A stretch of DNA of 64,000 nt from Oceanobacillus kimchii X50. GTDB lineage: Bacteria > Bacillota > Bacilli > Bacillales > Amphibacillaceae. Both the position numbers and the translations under genes were made by a program. The stretch covers positions 323,425 through 387,424 of the forward strand of contig NZ_CM001792.1 of NCBI RefSeq assembly GCF_000340475.1, written 5' to 3'. Shown in pieces: positions 58,197 through 64,000 of this stretch (position 1 is the stretch's first letter; every line of letters starts with the position of its first letter). The notes below the pieces were generated by a model that ran no database searches, was not told the origin of the DNA, and worked only from the letters and a program-made list of their open reading frames with translations.

Positions 58197-58970
58197 AATA
58201 TGACTTGGAGAAGAAATAAGTACGGGATGCTGTTCTAGAGTTGCTTGTTCATAGGCTTCTACAAGACCATGTTGTTGAATTTTTTGTCTGGATACTTGTT
58301 TATATTGAATAGAAATAGGAAAAGGTTTATCAAATGGAAAGTTATCCATAACAATGGTGTCTTCATTTTGCCAGTTTATTTGTAGCTGTTCATTGAGTAC
58401 ATGATGTAAAGTATGATTCGTTGGAATTCCTTTTTTGAAAAATGGATGTTGTTTTTCTCCGGTAGCACCAGGCTCGTTCATACAAGCAAATAATGAAAGA
58501 TTATCTGAAATTTGGAGCAGTCCGTAATGAAATTCAAACAAACGTTTGTTGAAATTCGGAAGTGTCCCTATGATACGTTCTTGTCTTGTTTCTTCATGTT
58601 CAACAAAAGCTTGTGCTTCAAGAGAAGTATTATTAGCTAAAAATCTTTTGTAATGTTCACTACACAGTAATGCAGCGTATAAATCCACTTTTTCTACTTC
58701 ATTAATTCCATACTTATATAATACGGTTTTAGGTACATTAGGGAAATCGGCAAATGTATAAGGTTGATTGGTGACATCATTCCAAAATGGTTGGCGATCA
58801 AATTCTTTCCACCCCAAATCATGTTGGTAAGCAGCATAAAGAACAGAATCTCTCCATTCTTCACCTTGAAAGTGATCCAAATTCCAATTATCGAGTATAT
58901 CTCCTGATATTTGAGCATGATCATCTTGTGTTATTAATATCAATTCATCTTCTCTTTCTCTAACAATCAT
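58179..58970 (-). CDS. DUF3891 family protein
   Basis: A 263-residue soluble protein of the DUF3891 family. Conserved histidine and acidic residues (ITQDDHAQISGDI, AAYQHDLGWKEFD, LLCSEHYKRF) recall an HD-domain-like metal site, so a hydrolase is possible, but function is unknown. The frame ends within the terminator shared with metA. GAGAGGATGGGACAAA lies just upstream of the start. Confidence 0.78.
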   Translation of the reverse strand: MIVREREDELILITQDDHAQISGDILDNWNLDHFQGEEWRDSVLYAAYQHDLGWKEFDRQPFWNDVTNQPYTFADFPNVPKTVLYKYGINEVEKVDLYAALLCSEHYKRFLANNTSLEAQAFVEHEETRQERIIGTLPNFNKRLFEFHYGLLQISDNLSLFACMNEPGATGEKQHPFFKKGIPTNHTLHHVLNEQLQINWQNEDTIVMDNFPFDKPFPISIQYKQVSRQKIQQHGLVEAYEQATLEQHPVLISSPSHIKKASE

Positions 58971-59004
58971 TTTGTCCCATCCTCTCTTAAATGGTAGACT
59001 TTCA

Positions 59005-59038
59005 AAAAAGAACCTTAGACTTGTCTAAGGTTCTTTTT
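59005..59038 (-). terminator. Perfect 16-bp terminator stem after queT
   Basis: AAAAAGAACCTTAGAC (59005-59020) is the exact complement of 59023-59038, with A and T tails. It lies 3 bases beyond the queT stop. Confidence 0.9.
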
Positions 59039-59041
59039 ACT

Positions 59042-59524
59042 TTATATGAGCTTATCAAAACGTAGTCGCTTGTGCAAAGCAAAGAATAATGGAATACCGA
59101 TTAATAGTACACCAAATTCTCCAATTGCAGTTGTTAACCAAGTAAACCAGAAAGGAAGTTCTAGTGCAAGGTTCAATGCAAACGCAATGATAAACATATT
59201 AAACGTAAATACAATCGTATTTAGAAATAAGAGCGTTAATTTGTCCTTAATATATTTAGATAAGATAATAATAATTCCTAGTGAAATAACAGAGTGAGCA
59301 ACCCCGAATACGAGGTCATACCAACCAAGTGGTGAATTAAGATTAACGATAAACACTCCAATTACAATTCCAAAGAAATAACGCTTATCAAATACGACTA
59401 AATGATTAAACATTTCTGAAATGCGAAATTGTATATTTGTAAAACCGAATGGTGCAATAGCTATAGAGACAACGACATATAAAGCCGCTATTAAGCCATT
59501 AATTACTAACGTTTTTACGTTCAT
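59042..59524 (-). CDS. queT: QueT-type transporter of queuosine precursor
   Basis: A 160-residue membrane protein with five or six helices of the QueT family, presumed to take up preQ1 or another queuosine precursor as the S component of an ECF transporter. The signature is the opening NGLIAALYVVVSIAIAPFGFTNIQFRISEMFNHLVVF and NLNSPLGWYDLVFGVAHS. A preQ1 riboswitch overlaps its ribosome binding site, which confirms the assignment. It is repressed when preQ1 is plentiful. Confidence 0.95.
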   Translation of the reverse strand: MNVKTLVINGLIAALYVVVSIAIAPFGFTNIQFRISEMFNHLVVFDKRYFFGIVIGVFIVNLNSPLGWYDLVFGVAHSVISLGIIIILSKYIKDKLTLLFLNTIVFTFNMFIIAFALNLALELPFWFTWLTTAIGEFGVLLIGIPLFFALHKRLRFDKLI

Positions 59525-59534
59525 ATTTAATTGT

Positions 59535-59574
59535 CCTCCTAGTTTTTTTGCGTGGGATGGTTACGAACCACGTT
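59535..59574 (-). promoter_or_regulatory. preQ1-I riboswitch, translational type
   Basis: Read on the minus strand: P1 stem CGTGG / CCACG, the loop TTCGTAACCATC with the ligand-pairing C next to CCC, an A7 tail and CTAGG that closes the H-type pseudoknot with the AACC of the loop. The final AGG belongs to the AGGAGG ribosome binding site (59535-59540) of queT, so ligand binding masks translation start. Closely similar to the Thermoanaerobacter preQ1 aptamer layout. Confidence 0.92.
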
Positions 59575-59575
59575 A

Positions 59576-59868
59576 AACCTAAATTATGATAACAGTGTTT
59601 ATCTAGATTTGTAAATAGTATTGTGTAAAATTTGTGTAAAAAGCATTCATAGATTCTCAAAAAACTAATTGCATTGTTTATTACTTTTTGTCCCTTACTA
59701 AATTTATAATAGTTGGACAAATATCTATATGAGGAGGGTTGATAAGTTATAGTAATATTTTTGCTAACATAATGTTTTCCCTACTAATTATGTTTTTTTT
59801 CGTACATGTATAATCTACATTTTTCTCGTAATTAACGATGAAAACTCTACTAAATCTCCATTAAAAAG
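59576..59868. other. Intergenic AT-rich gap
   Basis: About 290 bases between the queT leader and the next terminator. It must contain the queT promoter (a TTTACA-type -35 at about 59,612 on the minus strand is possible). A GAGGAGGG string near 59,733 is followed by no ORF. I see nothing else. Confidence 0.5.
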
Positions 59869-59895
59869 AAGCGTGTTTAGGAACACGCTTTTTTA
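59869..59895 (-). terminator. Terminator of the small membrane gene
   Basis: AAGCGTGTT (59869-59877) and AACACGCTT (59882-59890) form a 9-bp stem with T-runs on both sides. Confidence 0.88.
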
Positions 59896-59903
59896 ACTTC
59901 TTT

Positions 59904-60098
59904 TTATTTTTCTTTTATACTATAAATAACGTAGGCAATGATTCCGCTGGCAAAACCTAGTATAATTCCTATAGTTATTGACAAGAGTAAGTTTAATTGA
60001 AAGACAATGCCTAAAATGATACCGATAATACAACCTAATACCATACATAAAGGCATCACAATAGTCATGAGGTTATTAGCATTTTTTGAATTATCCAT
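59904..60098 (-). CDS. Small glycine-rich two-helix membrane protein
   Basis: A 64-residue protein with a polar N terminus (MDNSKNANN) and two hydrophobic helices rich in Gly and Ile (VMPLCMVLGCIIGIILGIVF; ITIGIILGFASGIIAYVIYS). The start at 60098 has AAGGAG 7-8 bases upstream; the ATG at 60125 does not. The GxxxG-like spacing suggests helix packing or oligomerisation. No family is recognised. Confidence 0.6.
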   Translation of the reverse strand: MDNSKNANNLMTIVMPLCMVLGCIIGIILGIVFQLNLLLSITIGIILGFASGIIAYVIYSIKEK

Positions 60099-60212
60099 AT
60101 CAAAACTCCTTAAAGCAAACTTCAAATAGTAACTTTTTCAATTATTCATAAAATTCTAATATAAATTTACGTCTTAGACAACCATTAATACAATAGTTGT
60201 AATGAACTATAT

Positions 60213-60366
60213 TTGACAAAATTTCATTTAATTACTTATAATCGGTCAAAATGCATATAATCATTATAATTTAGTAAATAATATTTCTAACGGATTGTTA
60301 AGTATAGTAAAATTAATTTGATATTTAATAAAGTAGAAGTAGGAAAACTAGCTTCTACGATTTTTT
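60213..60366 (+). ncRNA. Candidate small RNA or attenuated leader
   Basis: A near-perfect promoter, TTGACA (60213-60218), 18-bp spacer, TATAAT (60237-60242), is followed about 90 bases later by a hairpin GTAGAAG / CTTCTAC (60333-60339, 60352-60358) and T6 (60361-60366). No ORF with a ribosome binding site lies between. The expected transcript is about 118 nt. It may be a free sRNA or a premature-termination leader of the VOC gene at 60483. It makes up most of the 384-base gap. Confidence 0.45.
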
Positions 60367-60482
60367 CACGATTCTGTACTTTTGGTTGAGATAGGTTAGG
60401 CAATAGTAACTTGTAACTTTTTTTAAAGAAAGTGTGCTTTCTTACCCCTCTCTACGATAAAAAAATAAAAGGAGTGATAAAA

Positions 60483-60920
60483 ATGACTGGAGTAGAAATT
60501 GATTTAGTAGTATCAGATAGCTTAAAAGCATTGGAGTATTACGAGAAGATATTTGATATTGAGCGAGTCGAGGTTTCAAAATTCTCGAAGGGTGAGAACG
60601 AGGTTATTTTCAGTCTCTATGGAGTACGTTTTCATATGCTGGATGAAAATCCAAAATTTGAATTAATAGCTCCAAGCCAAGATGATCCTAAAACAATATG
60701 GTTTAATGTATTAGTTCCTGACATTAATGACACATACACTAAGGCGATGGAACTGGGATGTGTTGAAGTACAAGCCGTGACAGACCTTCCTGACTACGGC
60801 GTTTCGAATGCTATGTTTATTGACCCTTTTGGATATTTATGGATGTTACATCAAGTATACAAAGAAGTATCACATGAAGAACGTTTAAAACTTTGGGAAG
60901 AAAAAAGAGATAGTATGTAA
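60483..60920 (+). CDS. VOC / glyoxalase-fold protein
   Basis: A 145-residue single VOC domain protein (VEIDLVVSDSLKALEYYEKIFDIERVE... LPDYGVSNAMFIDPFGYLWMLHQVY), PhnB-like. The ATG at 60483 has AAAGGAGTGATAAAA upstream; the frame's earlier start at 60432 has none. Function unknown; these proteins often bind toxins, antibiotics or metals. It is followed by a terminator. Confidence 0.85.
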   Translation: MTGVEIDLVVSDSLKALEYYEKIFDIERVEVSKFSKGENEVIFSLYGVRFHMLDENPKFELIAPSQDDPKTIWFNVLVPDINDTYTKAMELGCVEVQAVTDLPDYGVSNAMFIDPFGYLWMLHQVYKEVSHEERLKLWEEKRDSM

Positions 60921-60974
60921 AAGAGTTTGTTTAAGGTGCTACTTTAACTTTTAAACATGAATGATATTGAATAG

Positions 60975-61010
60975 AAAACAGACTTTTTAAATGAAGGTCT
61001 GTTTTTATTT
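60975..61010 (+). terminator. Rho-independent terminator
   Basis: AAAACAGAC (60975-60983) and GTCTGTTTT (60997-61005) with a T-rich tail. Confidence 0.85.
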
Positions 61011-61142
61011 TACTGCAAATTATTTATCCCACAGGTAACAATAGATGGTAAGCTGGACAATATTGACCAGGTTCAATTATAAAGATATAATTAATTACAT
61101 AAAGTAAGTTACTATTTAAACATAATAAAAGAGGGAATAAAT

Positions 61143-62003
61143 ATGGAAAATAAATTTTTTGAAACACCAACAATGTATATCCAAGACGTTACACTTCAAG
61201 TAAGTGATTTAGAAAGATCGATTTTATTTTATGAAGAGGTACTTGGGTTACATGTATTAAGAAAAGAGAATAATCAAGTAAAACTCAGCGCCAATGGTCA
61301 AGATGTAATCCTAACCTTGGAGCAACCAACGAACGTAATCTCAAAACAACGAAGAACCACAGGCTTATATCATGTGGCTATATTACTTCCAACCAAGGAA
61401 GACCTAGGAGCTTTTTTACGTCATTTTATGCAATTGGATATTTCAAATCAGGTGAAAATTGGAGCTTCTGATCATATTGTAAGCGAAGCGATATATATTT
61501 CAGATCCAGATGGAAATGGCTTAGAGATTGCAAGGGACCGTCCTTCCTCTGAATGGTCATGGAATGTAGATAATCAAGTCACCATGAGCACAGAACCCCT
61601 TGATGCGCATGGTTTATTAGAAGCTGCTATTCAACATAAATGGAATAGTGCTCCAGAGAATACCATTGTTGGGCATCTTCATTTACATGTGGACGATTTA
61701 TCAAAAGCTAAGGAATTTTACACAGAGGGTCTAGGGTTTCAAATTGTCACAAGATACCCAGGTGCATTGTTTTTATCCGATGGGGGCTATCACCATCACT
61801 TAGCGGTTAATATCTGGAATGGAGAAGGTGCACCTAGCCCGCAAAAAAATGAAGTCGGGATAAAATATTATACGTTGCGTTATCCTTCTGAAGATAAAAA
61901 ACAAGCTGCTATTCACCGATTAACTCGTTTAGGATATAAGGCAGAGGATGATATCGTCATAGATTCAGCAGGGAATATGATTTTATTAAGTAGTAAACAA
62001 TAG
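61143..62003 (+). CDS. Two-domain VOC protein, catechol-2,3-dioxygenase-like (CatE/MhqA family)
   Basis: A 286-residue protein with two glyoxalase-fold halves. The N-terminal half is VTLQVSDLERSILFYEEVLGLHVL; the C-terminal half is GHLHLHVDDLSKAKEFYTEGLGFQIV. It has the size and layout of B. subtilis CatE and the MhqA/E/O ring-cleavage proteins. The first metal His (GHLHLHV) and second His (YHHHLAVN) are visible, but the usual C-terminal Glu is not obvious in SAGNMILLS, so dioxygenase activity is uncertain. The mhqR-mhqD pair 1.2 kb away supports a role in quinone or catechol detoxification. Confidence 0.82.
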   Translation: MENKFFETPTMYIQDVTLQVSDLERSILFYEEVLGLHVLRKENNQVKLSANGQDVILTLEQPTNVISKQRRTTGLYHVAILLPTKEDLGAFLRHFMQLDISNQVKIGASDHIVSEAIYISDPDGNGLEIARDRPSSEWSWNVDNQVTMSTEPLDAHGLLEAAIQHKWNSAPENTIVGHLHLHVDDLSKAKEFYTEGLGFQIVTRYPGALFLSDGGYHHHLAVNIWNGEGAPSPQKNEVGIKYYTLRYPSEDKKQAAIHRLTRLGYKAEDDIVIDSAGNMILLSSKQ

Positions 62004-62074
62004 AAATGGACGCAGTAACCATTAGAAGATAGAATGGATACAAGTTACTTTTTATAATCGAAAGGGTGGAAAAC

Positions 62075-63031
62075 GTGGAGTATGTTTGGTTGGTAGTAGG
62101 ATTTGCATTGTTAGTAAAAGGAGCGGACTGGTTTGTTGATGGTTCATCTAATATTGCAAAACTACTCCGGGTACCACCGATATTAATTGGGTTAACGATT
62201 GTTGCATTAGGAACGAGCTCACCCGAAGCTACTGTTAGTATTATTGCGGCATTACAAGGAACTGCAGATGTATCCATTGGTAATGTCGTAGGAAGTAATA
62301 TTTTTAATATAACACTCACGGTTGGTTTAGCAGCTTTTATTTTTCCGCTTCGAGTACAAAATGAGACAATAAAAAAAGAAATTCCATTTACTTTACTAGC
62401 AAGTGTCGCTTTACTTATACTTATGTCCGATGTTTTTCTTCAAGGTCTTTCTTCGAATATGATAACAAGAAGTGATGGATTTATTCTGTTACTATTTTTA
62501 ACTATCTTTATGTATTATATTATCGAAGTTGGCTTAAAAAGCCGGAAAGAATCGAGTGAGGAAGATTTTTCAAATGAAGATATTTCGTGGGGGAAGAATG
62601 GACTAATTACCATTATTGGTTTAGCTGGAATCATTGGTGGAGGTCAACTTGTTGTAACGAATGCTACTGAAATTGCTTATTCATTAGGGATGAGTGAAAC
62701 ACTTGTCGGTTTAACGATTGTTGCAATTGGAACTTCCCTGCCTGAATTAGTTACTTCGATATCGGCTGCGTTGAAAAAAGAAAGTGAAATTGCACTTGGT
62801 AATATTGTTGGAAGTAACATCTTTAACATTTTATTTGTGTTAGGTGCATCATCCGTAATTACACCGCTTGCAGTAAATGAAAAGATATTTACGGATATAT
62901 GGCTTATGATTATTTTAACTGTCTTACTTCTTATTTTCTCAAGAACGAAATATCGAATTGGAAGAAAAGAAGGATTAGTTTTAGCTTTATTTTACATTGC
63001 CTATATGGTGTATATCATTATCCGAAATTAA
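62075..63031 (+). CDS. CaCA family Na+/Ca2+-type antiporter (YrbG-like)
   Basis: A 318-residue membrane exchanger with about ten helices and the two inverted alpha repeats of the cation/Ca2+ superfamily: ALGTSSPEATVSIIAALQG...SIGNVVGSNIFNI and AIGTSLPELVTSISAALKK...ALGNIVGSNIFNI. The acidic residue in each GTS(S/L)PE loop coordinates the cation. It should extrude Ca2+ (or exchange Na+/H+). The GTG at 62075 is preferred because AAAGGGTGG lies just ahead; the GTG at 62066 overlaps that site. A dispersed repeat follows the stop directly. Confidence 0.93.
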   Translation: MEYVWLVVGFALLVKGADWFVDGSSNIAKLLRVPPILIGLTIVALGTSSPEATVSIIAALQGTADVSIGNVVGSNIFNITLTVGLAAFIFPLRVQNETIKKEIPFTLLASVALLILMSDVFLQGLSSNMITRSDGFILLLFLTIFMYYIIEVGLKSRKESSEEDFSNEDISWGKNGLITIIGLAGIIGGGQLVVTNATEIAYSLGMSETLVGLTIVAIGTSLPELVTSISAALKKESEIALGNIVGSNIFNILFVLGASSVITPLAVNEKIFTDIWLMIILTVLLLIFSRTKYRIGRKEGLVLALFYIAYMVYIIIRN

Positions 63032-63032
63032 A

Positions 63033-63224
63033 GGGGATTGGGGTCTAGAATAAGCGTAAGAAATTTACTCCTGGGAGTAAGGCATAGGTGAGACCCAGAT
63101 GCATAAGCATCCGGAGGCTCGCCAGCCACCGCTGGATAAGCGAAGTATCTTTCTGAAGCGGGTTTTCAGAAGTCATTCAATCTGATTTATGTTTTGAGTA
63201 AATACTTTTTTGTCCCGACTTCTT
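63033..63224 (+). repeat. Dispersed repeat family, copy D
   Basis: The most complete plus-strand copy: start GGATTGGGGTC, AGAATAAGCGTAAGAAATTT, GATGCATAAGCATCCGGAGG, CTCGCCAGCCACCGCTGGAT, AAGCGAAGTATCTTTCTGAA, TTTTGAGTAAATACTTTTTT and the closing GTCCCGACTTC, which is inverted with respect to the start. An inner hairpin GATGCATAAGCATC is also present. It begins 2 bases after the antiporter stop and ends 13 bases before the stop of the convergent esterase. Confidence 0.82.
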
Positions 63225-63236
63225 AAATTATATCAT

Positions 63237-63833
63237 TTAGTTGTACCAGCTAGCTGCAGTTCTAACTTCGCTAATTGTTAACTGATGTCCATGATTCTCC
63301 CAATGAAGCTTTGTTTCAGCACCAGCTTCTTTGAGTAATTGTTCTAACTCCTCAGATTCCTTTGGCGCGCATATTGGATCATTGGTTCCAGCTGCGATAA
63401 ATACACGTTTACCAGTTAAATTCGGAAGCTCGATCCCTCTTCGTGGCACCATTGGATGATGGAGAAGTGCTTGCTCTATAGAGTTTTCATAATGGAATAA
63501 TAGACTTGCTGCTATGTTCGCCCCGTTAGAATAGCCAACTGCTGTTATTTTATTGCGGTCAAAATTATATTTCGCACTTGCTTCATTCAGAAATTGATGC
63601 AATTCTTCTGTTCGTTTAATTAGGTCCTCCTCATCAAACACACCTTCTGCGAGTCTACGGAAGAATCGAGGCATGCCATTTTCTAACACGTTTCCTCGCA
63701 CACTGAGTATATTTGCTTCGTTATCAATAATTTCAGCTAGTGGCAGTAAGTCGTTTTCTGTTCCACCTGTACCGTGTAATAATAAAAGAGTAGGTTTATT
63801 TTTATTCGAACCTGGTTTGAAAATATGTTGCAT
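63237..63833 (-). CDS. mhqD: Carboxylesterase/phospholipase-type hydrolase, MhqD-like
   Basis: A 198-residue alpha/beta hydrolase with the triad Ser102 (GYSNG), Asp152 (GTNDPIC) and His183 (HGHQLT), and oxyanion region LLLLHGTGG. It matches B. subtilis MhqD (YodD), induced by quinones and catechols under MhqR control. The ATG at 63833 follows AAAGGAAGTGAAAGA, and the stop of a MarR-family gene ends 4 bases before it, so the two are co-transcribed. The natural substrate is unknown. Confidence 0.88.
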   Translation of the reverse strand: MQHIFKPGSNKNKPTLLLLHGTGGTENDLLPLAEIIDNEANILSVRGNVLENGMPRFFRRLAEGVFDEEDLIKRTEELHQFLNEASAKYNFDRNKITAVGYSNGANIAASLLFHYENSIEQALLHHPMVPRRGIELPNLTGKRVFIAAGTNDPICAPKESEELEQLLKEAGAETKLHWENHGHQLTISEVRTAASWYN

Positions 63834-63837
63834 TCTT

Positions 63838-64000
63838 TCACTTCCTTTCATTTATTTCTCCCATATTTTTTGTTCCTACTTTTTTTAATACATCAATAAC
63901 AGTTTGTTTTTCTTCTTCTGAAATTCCATCAAATAGTTCTTCGATTACCCGTTGGTGTTTTGGAAAAATATCATCCATAATCTCTTTTCCCTTATCGGTA
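63838..64000 (-). CDS. mhqR: MarR family regulator (MhqR-like), C-terminal part only
   Basis: The last 53 codons of a gene that runs off the right edge. The sequence TDKGKEIMDDIFPKHQRVIEELFDGISEEEKQTVIDVLKKVG is the typical C-terminal dimerisation helix pair of MarR proteins, preceded by the end of the wing (LTDKG motif). It lies just upstream of mhqD. In B. subtilis MhqR represses mhqD-type genes and responds to quinones. The assignment rests on this context; the DNA-binding domain is outside the window. Confidence 0.75.
   Translation of the reverse strand, partial: TDKGKEIMDDIFPKHQRVIEELFDGISEEEKQTVIDVLKKVGTKNMGEINERK

Overview
The window is a stretch of low-GC Gram-positive chromosome of the Bacillaceae type. 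Most genes have clear Bacillus subtilis-like counterparts (guaD, pncB, nadE, yunF, yugN, yfiT, yoaS-yozG-yoaT, brnQ, yqfW, mntABCD, yfkAB, queT, mhqD). Strong Shine-Dalgarno sequences, frequent TTG/GTG starts and hairpin-plus-U-tract terminators fit this. The gene complement and AT-rich composition are most like Oceanobacillus or a close halotolerant relative; that is inference, since no database search was possible. I recognise no rRNA, tRNA, CRISPR array, transposase or prophage.

Layout. 1-6.7 kb: two GNAT acetyltransferases (the first cut by the window edge), a GyrI-like binding protein, a lone siderophore-type N-monooxygenase, small membrane proteins, a TipAS-type MerR regulator and guanine deaminase. 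6.7-10 kb: an NAD salvage operon (Nudix/winged-helix regulator, pncB, nadE). 10-14 kb: CAP-domain protein, aldo/keto reductase, SnoaL-like protein and AraC regulator. 14.1-16.4 kb: an ABC-F ribosome-protection-type gene preceded by an unannotated 44-codon leader peptide and an attenuator-like terminator. 16.5-26 kb: AI-2E family protein, a YtrA-type GntR/ABC module, a 5'-truncated SDR remnant, Trp-rich and AbrB-family membrane proteins, YunF, DUF1992, YugN and a BCCT osmolyte transporter. 26-36.4 kb: methyltransferases, two MFS exporters (one with its own regulator), a luciferase-like monooxygenase, a DinB protein and the yoaS-yozG-yoaT module. 36.4-43 kb: hydratase plus aminotransferase, BrnQ, and a ribA-ribD-HAD phosphatase mini-cluster. 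43-48 kb: MerR-controlled multidrug ABC exporter and a second YtrA-type GntR/ABC module. 48-53 kb: aroD, mntABCD with MntR-like boxes, and a 52-bp tandem repeat. 53-64 kb: catalase, YfkAB radical SAM enzyme, Nudix hydrolase, a 33-codon small ORF, metA (acetyl-CoA type by residue 111), DUF3891, queT under a preQ1 riboswitch, glyoxalase-fold proteins, a CaCA antiporter and an mhqR-mhqD quinone-stress pair at the right edge.

Themes. The window is rich in defence and stress functions: drug efflux and ribosome protection, quinone and electrophile detoxification, catalase, manganese uptake and osmolyte uptake. Each tends to carry its own local regulator with a visible operator. Beyond genes, the most interesting structures are the leader-peptide attenuator of the ABC-F gene, a dispersed repeat family of about 160-290 bp with inverted ends (four copies, each just behind a stop codon), the nine-unit minisatellite between mntD and katA, and a promoter-plus-terminator pair in an otherwise empty gap near 60.2-60.4 kb.
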